From contig DYCA01000009.1 in NCBI GenBank assembly GCA_019418305.1, forward strand, positions 1-64,000: DNA of 64,000 bases. The letters are read 5' to 3'. This DNA comes from Clostridiales bacterium. GTDB lineage: Bacteria > Bacillota > Clostridia > Oscillospirales > Butyricicoccaceae. Below, in pieces: positions 25,170 through 33,855 of this stretch (positions are counted from its first letter, which is position 1; each line of letters starts with the position of its first letter). Under the pieces are notes generated by a model, which made no database searches, was not told the origin of the DNA, and was given only the letters and a program-made list of their open reading frames with translations. The position numbers and the translations under genes were made by a program.

Positions 25170-25881
25170 AAAGCAGTCCTCCGGAAAGGTCAGTGTCCAG
25201 CATGTTTTGGTATGCTGCGCCGTATTTGGAAAACGAGGTGGGGAAAATGTCGTGCGCGGTCAGCGCATGTGTGATCCAGAGCGGCATACCGCCGCCGGTT
25301 TTGATTTCCATGAGTGTCTGACCGGCTGCCAGCAAAGGCGTGCCGTAAATCGGACTGCCGAGCGAGAAGTCGCGGCAGCGGTACCGGATATTCTCGTCAA
25401 AGGTGATGCGGAAGTCACTGCCGTCTAGCGCATAGAATGCTTCACGCTCATAGGACAGAAAGACTGTGGGACGCAGCGTGCGGTAATATGCCCGGAAATA
25501 CTCGATTTCGTCGGCAATTTGGGACTGCACGGGCAGTGCATCGCCGGTGCGGAAACTGGTCATGGCCTGTTCCTCAGGCAGCACCAGACGCCGCTTATAG
25601 ACCACTGACTGAAACTTCTTTTTCAGCTCTACGAATACCGGTTCGTCTGGCCGCACCTGCCGGTAACTGCGGATGCGCAGCTTTTCTTTATAGGCGGGCT
25701 TTTCCAGCGACCGGCGAATCAGCCGGAAGGTATCGGTATCATAGTAAATGTTGCGGATAGTGCTGCGGCCGAACTGATCCAGCTGCATTTGTCCCCGCAT
25801 GGCGCGCAGCAGATGTTCTTTTTGCTGCGCGGTTAGTAAGTATTTGATCTCGTATCGTTCAAAGGTTGTCTGATACGCCAT
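25162..25881 (-). CDS. VTC-domain protein (polyphosphate polymerase-like)
   Basis: A 239-aa soluble protein of the VTC family. Eukaryotic VTC4 makes polyphosphate in a tunnel of basic residues. Here the matching elements are FERYEIKYLL, NIYYDTDTF, KLRIRSYR, VFVELKKKF, VVYKRR, LSYEREAF and TLMEIKTGG. The start ATG 25881 follows AAGGAGGA; an extension to 25926 was rejected. It is the first gene of VTC-DUF4956-DUF4353, behind a promoter with three direct repeats. Polyphosphate synthesis is inferred from family only. Confidence 0.85.
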   Translation of the reverse strand: MAYQTTFERYEIKYLLTAQQKEHLLRAMRGQMQLDQFGRSTIRNIYYDTDTFRLIRRSLEKPAYKEKLRIRSYRQVRPDEPVFVELKKKFQSVVYKRRLVLPEEQAMTSFRTGDALPVQSQIADEIEYFRAYYRTLRPTVFLSYEREAFYALDGSDFRITFDENIRYRCRDFSLGSPIYGTPLLAAGQTLMEIKTGGGMPLWITHALTAHDIFPTSFSKYGAAYQNMLDTDLSGGLLYA

Positions 25882-25952
25882 GAATATGTCCTCCTTGCTG
25901 CCGGCCTGCCGCGCACAGCGCCGCAAGCCATCCTGTTTATTGATCGAGTTTC

Positions 25953-26002
25953 AGTATACCGCTGTCGCCTTAACCAAACTTTAACCGAAACCTTAACCGA
26001 AC
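25953..26002 (-). promoter_or_regulatory. Triple direct repeat and -10 box of the VTC operon
   Basis: On the minus strand three elements ending GGTTA(A) stand 11-12 bp apart (26002-25992, 25991-25980, 25979-25969), each of form GTT(T)YGGTTAA. A TATACT -10 (25958-25953) follows 10-12 bp later. Direct repeats of this period in the -35 region are typical of OmpR/PhoB-type activators. Confidence 0.6.
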
Positions 26003-26029
26003 TTAAAATTACCGACTCGTGCAAATAAC

Positions 26030-26057
26030 AACACCCGCCTCGAGAAAGGCGGGTGTT
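26030..26057 (-). terminator. Hairpin after the sensor kinase gene
   Basis: Perfect stem AACACCCGCC / GGCGGGTGTT, 13 nt after the kinase stop; weak T-tail (GTTATTTG) on the minus strand. Confidence 0.65.
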
Positions 26058-26070
26058 ATGGTATGGTTTA

Positions 26071-27309
26071 TTATGCAGGAAAAGTAACGGTGATAAGCAG
26101 AGAGGCTTCATCTGCGGTAGAAGCGGTGATTTTGCCTCTATGCGCGGTGACGATTGCCAGTGCGATGGAAAGGCCGAGACCGTAGCCGCCGGTCTGCGAG
26201 TTGCGGGACTGGTCGGTGCGGTAAAACCGGTCGAACAGGTGCTCGGTCTGGGCTTTGGTGATGTGCTCAACTGCATTCCAGACTGACAGGCGGATGAGGT
26301 TCTTCTGTTTTTCCAGCGTGCAGGAAATGGTGCTTTGCGGGGCTGAATATTTGACCGCATTATCCAGCAGAATGGAGAACAGCTTTCGAAGGGATTTCTC
26401 GTCTCCGCACATCGAGAGCATCGGCTGGATGCGCAGCTCCAACGTCTTGTCCTGTGTTCGTGCCACCGCCTGAAACGGTGCGATAGTTTCTTCCGCAATG
26501 TCGGACAGCGGCAGTTCGAGCATTTGCAGCTGGGTTTGCTCTTCCTCCATGCGGGAGAGAAGAATCAGATCGTTTGTCAGGTCGGCCAGTCGTTTGGTCT
26601 GCGTCTGGATATCGCTCACCCATTCGTTTTCCCCATAGTCCATGGCAAGAATTTCTGCGTCTGCATTGAGGATAGTCAGCGGCGTTTTCAGTTCGTGCCC
26701 GGCATCGGTGATAAACTGTTTCTGTTTTTCATAGTTTTCCAGAAATGGCCGCACGATGCGCTCGGACAAAAAAATCAGCAGCAGCAAAACCAGCAGCGAT
26801 CCGACCAGAGACACCCCGATGCAGCTGAAAAACAGTGTTTTAAAGTTGGCCAGTCCGCGGCTGCAATCGAGGAACAGGATGAGCGGCTCTGATGAGGAAG
26901 TATCTACCAGAAAGCGATATTGGTCGGCAAAGCCCTGCGTTTTGCCCTGCGCCCAGACGGTTTGCGCATAGGAAATGGCGTCCGCAGTAGATACTGCGGC
27001 AATTTTCCCGGTGTTGACCGAGCGCACGCTGCCGTCCTGCGAGAGCGTGACAAAGAAATAGCGCGTTTCATAGGGCAGTTCAGGCGATAGATGCGGTTCC
27101 TTTTTATGGAAGGGTTCGTCCGGCGGCGCCTCATGATTGGATTTTGGAAAGAACCCATTGTTGGCAGCCAGAAGTGAGAGCGTGCTGTCTGCATCCCGGA
27201 TGACCTGAGAGTAGTAAACAATATTCACGGCGCTCATGATGACCAGCAGCACCGCCAGCAGCGAAACCATGGAGGCAATAATCAGCTTGATACGCAGTTT
27301 TCGGATCAT
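26071..27309 (-). CDS. Two-component sensor histidine kinase
   Basis: A 412-aa membrane sensor. Membrane segments near residues 8-32 and 165-190 flank an extracellular sensor of about 130 residues. HisKA has FITDAGHELKTPLTIL (phospho-His), and the ATPase domain has ILLDNAVKYS (N box) and GGYGLGLSIALAIV (G box). Its start ATG overlaps the regulator's TGA (ATGA), behind GGAGGA. The ligand is unknown; the adjacent VTC operon is a likely target. Confidence 0.92.
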   Translation of the reverse strand: MIRKLRIKLIIASMVSLLAVLLVIMSAVNIVYYSQVIRDADSTLSLLAANNGFFPKSNHEAPPDEPFHKKEPHLSPELPYETRYFFVTLSQDGSVRSVNTGKIAAVSTADAISYAQTVWAQGKTQGFADQYRFLVDTSSSEPLILFLDCSRGLANFKTLFFSCIGVSLVGSLLVLLLLIFLSERIVRPFLENYEKQKQFITDAGHELKTPLTILNADAEILAMDYGENEWVSDIQTQTKRLADLTNDLILLSRMEEEQTQLQMLELPLSDIAEETIAPFQAVARTQDKTLELRIQPMLSMCGDEKSLRKLFSILLDNAVKYSAPQSTISCTLEKQKNLIRLSVWNAVEHITKAQTEHLFDRFYRTDQSRNSQTGGYGLGLSIALAIVTAHRGKITASTADEASLLITVTFPA

Positions 27310-27980
27310 GGCAGTTCCTCCAGTGAATAGCCCGCGTTTCGGGTGGCCTTGATTTGAATGTTGGCTTGCAGAGCGGACAGCTTTTTGCGTAAATAGGAGA
27401 TATAGACCCATACCACATTGATTTCCGCCTCGCTGTCATAGCCCCAAATCTTTTCCAGCAGGCGTTCGGATGCAATGAGGCTATGCGGATTGCGCATGAG
27501 CAGTTCGAGCACCTGAAACTCCTTGTTGGCCAGCCGAAAGCTGCCTGCCGGAGTGGACAGCTCAAAGGTGGCGCAATTCAGCGTCACGTTTCCCATTTGC
27601 AGGCGCGAATCGGTTTGAGTGGTCTGGGTACGGGTCATTGCCCGGATGCGTGCCAGCAGCTCCTGCGAGTGAAACGGCTTGGTCAGGTAATCGTTTGCCC
27701 CGGCATCCAGCCCGAGCACCTTGTCGTCAACCTCGGCTTTTGCGGTCAGCATCAATATCGGAATTCGGCTGCCCTTGCTGCGGATGGTTTTGAGCACGGT
27801 GATGCCGTCGACCTTGGGCATCATGATGTCCAGAATGACGCCGTCGTAATTGTCCGCTTCCAGATAATCGAGCGCGGCCTGTCCGTCGTTCACGGCGTCC
27901 ACGGAATAGTTGTTTCGCTCCAGAATGGTGACCAGCGCTTTGGACAGAGCCTTTTCATCCTCAGCCAGTAATAATCTCAT
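27306..27980 (-). CDS. OmpR-family response regulator
   Basis: A 224-aa regulator: receiver domain 1-115 with the acidic pair Glu7/Asp8, phospho-acceptor Asp51 (VILDIMMPKVDG) and Lys in DYLTKPF; then a winged-helix DNA-binding domain ending VWVYISYLRKKL. AAGGAGAAG precedes the ATG at 27980. It is co-transcribed with the kinase downstream. Regulators of this family bind direct repeats of about 11 bp, as seen before the VTC operon. Confidence 0.94.
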   Translation of the reverse strand: MRLLLAEDEKALSKALVTILERNNYSVDAVNDGQAALDYLEADNYDGVILDIMMPKVDGITVLKTIRSKGSRIPILMLTAKAEVDDKVLGLDAGANDYLTKPFHSQELLARIRAMTRTQTTQTDSRLQMGNVTLNCATFELSTPAGSFRLANKEFQVLELLMRNPHSLIASERLLEKIWGYDSEAEINVVWVYISYLRKKLSALQANIQIKATRNAGYSLEELP

Positions 27981-28032
27981 ATGTTCTTCTCCTTATCAGA
28001 GCGTGCTGCAGCTGCTTGGCGTCTTTTATTTT

Positions 28033-28072
28033 ATTATACTATACCGATGCAACTTTAAATAGAGTTAAACTC
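28033..28072 (-). promoter_or_regulatory. Promoter region of the two-component operon
   Basis: On the minus strand a TATAAT (28038-28033) lies about 50 nt before the start. Upstream are two TTTAA elements 10 bp apart within GTTTAACTCTATTTAAAG, loosely like the repeats of the VTC promoter. Autoregulation is possible. Confidence 0.4.
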
Positions 28073-28126
28073 GCGGCAGACCGTGTTTCGGCAGATCAGA
28101 TAAGGCGGCACTGCGGGTGCTGCCGA

Positions 28127-28155
28127 TTGTGTGCGCAGCGGAACTGTGGTATAAT
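28127..28155 (+). promoter_or_regulatory. Promoter of the alarmone synthetase gene
   Basis: TTGTGT (28127-28132), 17-nt spacer, TATAAT (28150-28155). Confidence 0.6.
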
Positions 28156-28191
28156 AAGAAAAATTATGTCGTTGCAAGCGGAGGGAATAGG

Positions 28192-28857
28192 ATGGATCTT
28201 GCAGATTTTTTTGCGATGGATAAATTGTCGCAGCATGACGAGGAACAGTTGCTTGAATCCGCGATGCAGTTGCAGCAGATGATGATGCTCTACGAGGCGG
28301 GCATCCGTGAAATCAAAACCAAGCTGGATATTTTAAACGATGAATCGCGTATTTCGGGCAAGCCCAGTCCAATCGACTCGATCAAAAGCCGCATCAAAAC
28401 CCCGCGCAGCATCATCGGCAAGCTCAAACGGCGCGGGTATCCCATCTCGCTGCAGTCCATGATGGAAAATCTCAACGATATCGGCGGCATCCGCGTGATC
28501 TGCCCGTTCATTGAAGATATTTACACCGTGGCCGATATGCTGATGCGGCAGGACGATTTGACGCTGATTGATCGCAAGGATTATATCGAAAATCCCAAAC
28601 CCAACGGCTACCGCAGCCTGCATCTGATTCTGGAGGTGCCGATTTTCCTGTCCGACCGCACGCAGCCCGTGCATATCGAACTGCAGCTGCGCACAATTGC
28701 GATGGATTTCTGGGCCAGTCTGGAGCATCAGCTGCGTTATAAGTCCGATGTCAAGGTGCCGGCGCATATCTCGGATGACCTTAAGGCCTGCGCCGATGTC
28801 ATTGCCGCAACGGATGAGGAGATGCAGCGCATCGCCAAGGAATTACATGTACTCTGA
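28192..28857 (+). CDS. Small alarmone synthetase (GTP pyrophosphokinase family)
   Basis: A 221-aa single-domain (p)ppGpp synthetase of the RelP/RelQ type; it lacks hydrolase and regulatory domains. Motifs: RIKTPRSIIGKLKRRG (nucleotide-binding basic stretch), NLNDIGGIRVIC (metal-binding Asp), DYIENPKPNGYRSLH and VHIELQLRTIAMDFWASLEH. GGAGGG precedes the ATG. It is the first gene of a pair with rmuC, 20 nt apart. Confidence 0.9.
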   Translation: MDLADFFAMDKLSQHDEEQLLESAMQLQQMMMLYEAGIREIKTKLDILNDESRISGKPSPIDSIKSRIKTPRSIIGKLKRRGYPISLQSMMENLNDIGGIRVICPFIEDIYTVADMLMRQDDLTLIDRKDYIENPKPNGYRSLHLILEVPIFLSDRTQPVHIELQLRTIAMDFWASLEHQLRYKSDVKVPAHISDDLKACADVIAATDEEMQRIAKELHVL

Positions 28858-28877
28858 ACCGAAAGGAATTACTCTCT

Positions 28878-30146
28878 ATGCAATACATACCCGTTATCAC
28901 GCTGGCGCTGGTCGTTGTGCTGCTGGTGCTTGTCATCGTGCTGCTAACCCGGCGGCCGCAGCCGTCCGGTGGCAGTGACGCGAACAGCTCTATTACAGCG
29001 CTGGGCACGCTGGTCAATCAGAATCTGCGCGAGGGGCGCGAGGCACAGATGAGCCAGCTTTCTGCAATGGACCAAAGCCTCGCAGGGAAAATGGGCGCGG
29101 TGACCGATCAGCTTGGTCAGTTTGAGCGGCGGCTGCACGGTTTTACCGCGGAAACCACGCAGAATCTGGAGAATATCCGCGTCACGGTGGATCAGAATCT
29201 GCGCGCCATGCAGGCGGATAACAATAAAAAGCTGGACGATATGCGGCAGATTGTGGACGAGAAGCTGCAAAAAACGCTGTCCGAGCGAATGAACGAGTCT
29301 TTTCGGCTGGTCAATGAGCGGTTGGAGCAGGTTTATAAGGGTCTGGGCGAAATGCAGACGCTCGCGCAGGGTGTAGGCGATTTGAAAAAGGTACTGACCA
29401 ATGTCAAAACGCGCGGTATTGTGGGTGAAATCCAGCTCGGCGCGATTTTGGAGGACATTCTTGCGCCTGAGCAGTATGCCGTCAACGTTGCCACGCGGCC
29501 GAACAGTCGTAATGTGGTAGAGTATGCGGTTAAGCTGCCGGTCGAGGACGGCGGCCATGTCTGGCTGCCGATTGACTCCAAATTTCCGGGCGATACCTAT
29601 GGTGCTCTGCGCGATGCCTATGAGGAAGGCTCGCGCGAACAGATTGACGCCTGCGCAAAAGCGCTGATCGCCACGCTCAAGTCGGAGGCCAAGGATATCC
29701 ACGACAAATATTTGGAGCCGCCGTATACGACGGATTTCGGCATCCTGTTTCTGCCGTTTGAGGGCCTGTACGCCGAGGCAGTCAGCCGAGGCATGGTGGA
29801 GGTGCTGCAACGTGATTACCATGTCAATATCGCCGGACCCAGCACGATGGCGGCACTGCTCAACAGCTTGCAGATGTCGTTCCGTACAATTGCAATCCAG
29901 AAGCGTTCGGGTGAGGTATGGAGTGTGCTGGGCGCGGTCAAGACCGAATTTGATAAGTTCGAGGCTTGCCTGACGCAGACGCAAACCCGACTGGATCAGG
30001 CCAGCCGCGAGCTGGACAAGCTGGTCGGTACGCGCACACGGGCGATTCGCCGCAAGCTCAAGGGCGTAACCGAACTGAGTGAAGCGGAAAGCCAGTCGGT
30101 ACTCGGATTGACAGACGGCGCAGATGTGCCGGATGACGAGGAGTAA
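28878..30146 (+). CDS. rmuC: RmuC-family DNA recombination protein
   Basis: A 422-aa protein with one N-terminal membrane segment (about 4-27), a coiled-coil region (about 45-155) and the RmuC core from about 165 (GIVGEIQLGAILEDIL, LPIDSKFPGDTY, FGILFLPFEGLYAEA). RmuC proteins limit DNA inversions at short repeats; the core has a restriction-nuclease-like fold. GAAAGGAA precedes the ATG. A hairpin follows its stop. Confidence 0.92.
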   Translation: MQYIPVITLALVVVLLVLVIVLLTRRPQPSGGSDANSSITALGTLVNQNLREGREAQMSQLSAMDQSLAGKMGAVTDQLGQFERRLHGFTAETTQNLENIRVTVDQNLRAMQADNNKKLDDMRQIVDEKLQKTLSERMNESFRLVNERLEQVYKGLGEMQTLAQGVGDLKKVLTNVKTRGIVGEIQLGAILEDILAPEQYAVNVATRPNSRNVVEYAVKLPVEDGGHVWLPIDSKFPGDTYGALRDAYEEGSREQIDACAKALIATLKSEAKDIHDKYLEPPYTTDFGILFLPFEGLYAEAVSRGMVEVLQRDYHVNIAGPSTMAALLNSLQMSFRTIAIQKRSGEVWSVLGAVKTEFDKFEACLTQTQTRLDQASRELDKLVGTRTRAIRRKLKGVTELSEAESQSVLGLTDGADVPDDEE

Positions 30147-30150
30147 AACA

Positions 30151-30182
30151 AAGGGGCTGTCCTGCTGAGGGGCAGCCCCTTC
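30151..30182 (+). terminator. Hairpin after rmuC
   Basis: Stem AAGGGGCTG(T) / (G)CAGCCCCTT with a 12-14 nt loop, starting 5 nt after the stop. The tail TCATAAATTCTT is weak. Confidence 0.6.
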
Positions 30183-30275
30183 ATAAATTCTTAAGAAAAA
30201 TTTCACAGTTTTGTGAAGGACAGGCAGCACAAAACCGGATAGAATAAAATCAGAAACATAAAGGAGGATCGTGGT

Positions 30276-30380
30276 ATGAATCAGGACAACGAAAAAACGA
30301 ATGGACTGTGGAATTGGTTCCGGCACTGGACAGATGTCCTGTTCGGCCCGATTGAGCGCGGCAAGTACCGCGGCTGGTAA
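30276..30380 (+). CDS. 34-aa Trp-rich small protein
   Basis: A short frame with an excellent start: AAGGAGG (30261-30267) 8 nt before ATG. The product is charged at the N-terminus and carries five Trp in its last 24 residues (LWNWFRHW, then ending KYRGW). I do not recognise it. It has no classic signal or membrane helix but could be amphipathic. It has its own upstream region with the inverted repeat TTCACA-GTTT-TGTGAA (30202-30217) and a TAGAAT box (30240-30245), and a hairpin follows. Confidence 0.6.
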   Translation: MNQDNEKTNGLWNWFRHWTDVLFGPIERGKYRGW

Positions 30381-30385
30381 TGCAG

Positions 30386-30431
30386 AAAAACGTCCCTGCG
30401 GCCATGCAGATGCATGTGGCTGCGGGGACGC
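30386..30431 (-). terminator. Terminator of the atypical response regulator gene
   Basis: Long imperfect stem GCGTCCC(C)GCAGCCACATGCA / TGCATGGCCGCAGGGACG, followed on the minus strand by TTTTTC. It may also act on the small gene on the plus strand. Confidence 0.75.
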
Positions 30432-30435
30432 TTTA

Positions 30436-31110
30436 TTATGCCTCGATATAGTAGCCTACGCCGCGCTCGGCGTGGATATGTGCATCCGATCCGATGGTGC
30501 GCAGCTTGCGTCGCACCAAGGATAAGTAGACTTCGATGGCGTTGTAAGCGGATTCGCTGTCGATACCCCAGACCTTTTGACGCAAGGTTTCACGCGGCAG
30601 AACCTGACCGGTGTGCAGCAGGAACAGTTCGATAAGCTGCATTTCCTTGCAGGACAAGCGCACCTCGCCCTTCGGTCCTTGCAGCATGCAGTGTCCGCGG
30701 TCGAGCGACAAATCGCCTGCCTGAAGTAGGCGGGGCTGCAATACCGGACTCCTTCGACTGAGCGCGCGGATGCGTGCCAGCAGCTCGCCAATTAGGAAAG
30801 GCTGGGTCAACACATCGTCCGCGCCGGCGTCCAGCACCAGAATGCGGTCGCGCGCGGACAGATGTGCCGCCACAATCAGCAGCGGCACGGACATACCGTC
30901 CTCCCGCAGTGAAGGAAGGAGCGCGGTCAATTGCTGCGCTGCAGCTTTACCTGCACTGTCGGTCAACAGGACTGCGACGTCATACAGTCCCTCCGGGCAG
31001 AGAAGCGGATCCGTGCCGGGCAATGGGATATGGTCGAATAAAATATGGTCATGTCGTAGTGCTTGCGGAATCTTTTCATTTTCGGTTGCCCCAATCAAAA
31101 GAACGCGCAT
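30436..31110 (-). CDS. Atypical OmpR-family regulator with degenerate receiver
   Basis: A 224-aa regulator. The C-terminal winged helix is normal (CKEMQLIELFLLHTGQVLPRETL ... YLSLVRRKL). The receiver half is altered: the acidic pair after beta-1 is Gly7/Ala8, the usual LDxxMP segment reads LLTDSAG (an Asp51 is present but out of context), and the conserved Lys is Gln (VLTQPF). No kinase gene is adjacent. AAAGGAGA precedes ATG 31110. It is divergent from the efflux operon and probably controls it without phosphorylation. Confidence 0.85.
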   Translation of the reverse strand: MRVLLIGATENEKIPQALRHDHILFDHIPLPGTDPLLCPEGLYDVAVLLTDSAGKAAAQQLTALLPSLREDGMSVPLLIVAAHLSARDRILVLDAGADDVLTQPFLIGELLARIRALSRRSPVLQPRLLQAGDLSLDRGHCMLQGPKGEVRLSCKEMQLIELFLLHTGQVLPRETLRQKVWGIDSESAYNAIEVYLSLVRRKLRTIGSDAHIHAERGVGYYIEA

Positions 31111-31203
31111 GAAGAATCTCCTTTCTTTCAAGGGTGCTTTTTATTGTGCGCGATGTATGTGGAGTTTTTGTGTAGGAGTGATGGAAAAACTGTTAATTTA
31201 CGG

Positions 31204-31240
31204 TTTCTTCAATCTTTCTTCAAACAATTACGCTTATGAT
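31204..31240 (+). promoter_or_regulatory. Tandem 11-bp repeat and -10 box of the efflux operon
   Basis: TTTCTTCAATC (31204-31214) is directly followed by TTTCTTCAAAC (31215-31225); a TATGAT box lies at 31235-31240. Two head-to-tail 11-bp repeats replacing the -35 region are an OmpR-family binding site pattern. Confidence 0.65.
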
Positions 31241-31279
31241 GGTACGCGGTAATAAAACCTGAGCAGGAGGGAGCAAAGA

Positions 31280-33121
31280 TTGAAACTGCCGTTTGATAAA
31301 CTGCGCGATAAAAAGCCCCAAAAGGGAAAAAAGATGTTTTTTTCGGGCAACGAGGACAAAGTGGAGCCTTCCACGGAAAGCGCGCCGCCCGGCGTGCACA
31401 GTAAAAAGAAAAAACGCCGGAAGCTGAAAAAGAAGATAGTGATTCCGGTCGCGCTGTTGGTTGTGCTTGCCGGCGGATTCGGCGTGCGGCACTTTTTGTT
31501 GTCCGGAAAGGGAGAGGTGACGCAGACTTTTACCGAGGGTGAAGCCACAAGGCAGGACATCCAGCTGACCTTGTCTGCGACCGGCACCATCGAACCGGCC
31601 AATCAGTACGATGTGACCAGCTCGGTGCAGGGTGAGGTACTCTCGTGCACATTCGAAGAAGGCGACGAGGTGAAAAAAGGCGATACCCTGTATGAAATCG
31701 ACAGCACGGATGCGCAGAATTCGATTGAACAGGCGCAGCTGTCTCTGCAGCAGAGTCAGAACAGCTACAACCAGACGGTTGAGAGCCTGGATGACCTTAA
31801 TATCAAGTCGGACAAAGCCGGCGTGGTGACCAAGCTGTATGTGGACGAGGGCGATCAGGTGCAGGCGGGTGCGACAATTGCAGATGTGCGTGATTCCTCA
31901 TCCATGGAGCTGACCGTGCCGTTTAATGCTTCGGATGCGGCCGCATTCAGCGTGGGCAGTGCGGCAACAGTCACGATGGATAGTTCGTTTGAAACACTGA
32001 CCGGCACTGTTACAGCGATTGACGCGGCGGATACCGTGCTGGACGGCTATCAGATTGTCCGTTATGTGACCATTCGAGTGAGCAATCCGGGCGGTTTGTC
32101 CACCTCCTCGACGGCAAGCGCAACGATAAACGGCGTGGCCTGCAATCAGGGTGCAAACTTTACCTATCTGTCCGAATTTACCATCACGGCGGACACCGCC
32201 GGGAAAGTAGCGAGCCTGTCCATCCGGGAGGGATCATCCGTGTCGGCGGGGCAGACGGTGGCGACGCTGTCCTCCACTTCGGTGGAAAATCAGGTGGAAA
32301 ACAGCAAGCTGTCGCTGGCACAGCAGCAGCTTTCCTATCAGAATACGGTTGATAAGCTGGACGATTATACCATCACCGCGCCTATCGACGGCACGGTGAT
32401 TACCAAAAACACCAAGGTGGGCGACACGCTCGACGCGACCAATGGTCAGACGACGCTGGCGGTTATTTATGATTTGTCCTATCTGACCTTTGATATTTCG
32501 CTTGACGAGCTGGACATCAATCAGGTGGCGGTAGGACAGACGGTCAATATTACCTGTGACTCGCTCGAGAATGCCGGTACCATCGAAGGCGTGGTGACCA
32601 AGGTTTCGGTTGCAGGTACAACCGAAAACGGTGTGACCAGCTATCCAGTGACCGTGCAGATTGACAACCCGCCGGAGGATTTGCTGCCTGGAATGAACGT
32701 GGACGCGACCATTGTGGTAGATGAAGCGCCGGATGCGGTTGCTGTGCCGATTTCCGCAGTGCAGCGCGGAAATATCGTCTATGTCAAGGATGACAGTGCA
32801 AAGAATACGGACGGGACTATGGTGAATGGTACGCTGCTGCCCGACGGCTGGAAGGCGGTCGAGGTGGAAACCGGCCTGTCGGACGACAATTATATCGAGA
32901 TTGTCTCCGGTATCGCGGAAGGCGACATCGTTTATGTGCCGCAGGTGATGCATGAGTCGTCCGGTGAGGAGAGCGAGATGGGTATGATGCCCGGAGGCGG
33001 TATGGGCGGCATGGCCGGCGGTGATATGGGCGCTATGCCTGCCGGTGGCGGAGGCGGCGGTATGCCCTCCGGCGGTGGTGGCAGTATGCCCTCCGGTGGT
33101 GGCGGAGGCGGTATGCCGTGA
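31280..33121 (+). CDS. MacA-like periplasmic adaptor (membrane fusion protein)
   Basis: A 613-aa adaptor for an ABC efflux pump. A Lys-rich cytoplasmic start, one membrane anchor (about 44-62), two biotinyl-lipoyl-like halves around coiled-coil segments ([36 protein letters not shown]) and a beta-barrel region are visible. The last 45 residues are a Gly/Met/Ser-Pro tail (repeats such as GGGMP) of unknown use. The TTG start at 31280 is 7-8 nt after AGGAGGGAG; an ATG at 31334 is the alternative. It is first in the operon with ATPase and permease. Confidence 0.9.
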   Translation: MKLPFDKLRDKKPQKGKKMFFSGNEDKVEPSTESAPPGVHSKKKKRRKLKKKIVIPVALLVVLAGGFGVRHFLLSGKGEVTQTFTEGEATRQDIQLTLSATGTIEPANQYDVTSSVQGEVLSCTFEEGDEVKKGDTLYEIDSTDAQNSIEQAQLSLQQSQNSYNQTVESLDDLNIKSDKAGVVTKLYVDEGDQVQAGATIADVRDSSSMELTVPFNASDAAAFSVGSAATVTMDSSFETLTGTVTAIDAADTVLDGYQIVRYVTIRVSNPGGLSTSSTASATINGVACNQGANFTYLSEFTITADTAGKVASLSIREGSSVSAGQTVATLSSTSVENQVENSKLSLAQQQLSYQNTVDKLDDYTITAPIDGTVITKNTKVGDTLDATNGQTTLAVIYDLSYLTFDISLDELDINQVAVGQTVNITCDSLENAGTIEGVVTKVSVAGTTENGVTSYPVTVQIDNPPEDLLPGMNVDATIVVDEAPDAVAVPISAVQRGNIVYVKDDSAKNTDGTMVNGTLLPDGWKAVEVETGLSDDNYIEIVSGIAEGDIVYVPQVMHESSGEESEMGMMPGGGMGGMAGGDMGAMPAGGGGGGMPSGGGGSMPSGGGGGGMP

Positions 33122-33852
33122 TGAATACGCAACAGGCTGTAACCGAAACACCGCTGATTGAGCTGCGCGACGTTTATAAGATTTATCATATGGGCGATAC
33201 GGATGTGCATGCCTCGGACGGCGTTTCAATGAAAATTTATAAGGGTGAATTTGTGGCGATTGTCGGTCAGTCCGGTTCGGGAAAAAGTACGCTTATGAAT
33301 ATCATCGGCTGTCTGGACGTGCCGACGAGCGGGCAGTATTTTCTAAATGGGGAGGATGTTTCCGAACTGACGGACGATGAGCAGGCCGAGATTCGAGGCA
33401 AAACGCTGGGTTTTATTTTTCAGCAGTATAACCTGATTCCCAAGTTGAACGTGCAGGAAAACGTAGAGCTGTCGCTGCTGTACGCAGGCATGCCCGCAGA
33501 CGAGCGCGCCGAGCGGGCGCGGTATCAGATTGCGCGCGTCGGCCTTGCGGGCAAGGAGAAAAATCTGCCGAGTCAGCTCTCCGGCGGTCAGCAGCAGCGC
33601 GTTTCCATCGCCCGCGCGCTCGCCGGGAATCCTTCGGTTATCCTTGCAGACGAGCCGACCGGCGCGCTCGATTCGCGCACCAGCCGCGAGGTACTGGATT
33701 TTCTGCAAAAGCTCAACGACGAAGGAAATACCATCGTTCTGATTACGCATGATAACGGCATTGCGCAGGAGGCAAAGCGCGTCATCCGCGTGGCGGACGG
33801 AAAAATCATCTTTGACGGCCCGGCGCGCGAGGCCTTCCCGAGAGGAGACTGA
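33121..33852 (+). CDS. MacB-type ABC transporter ATPase
   Basis: A 243-aa ATPase of the MacB/LolD group. Walker [16 protein letters not shown], signature [17 protein letters not shown], Walker [14 protein letters not shown] and IVLITHDN are intact. Its ATG shares the A of the adaptor's TGA stop, so translation is coupled. It pairs with the permease 3 nt downstream to form a tripartite pump; the exported compound is unknown. Confidence 0.93.
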   Translation: MNTQQAVTETPLIELRDVYKIYHMGDTDVHASDGVSMKIYKGEFVAIVGQSGSGKSTLMNIIGCLDVPTSGQYFLNGEDVSELTDDEQAEIRGKTLGFIFQQYNLIPKLNVQENVELSLLYAGMPADERAERARYQIARVGLAGKEKNLPSQLSGGQQQRVSIARALAGNPSVILADEPTGALDSRTSREVLDFLQKLNDEGNTIVLITHDNGIAQEAKRVIRVADGKIIFDGPAREAFPRGD

Positions 33853-33855
33853 CGG

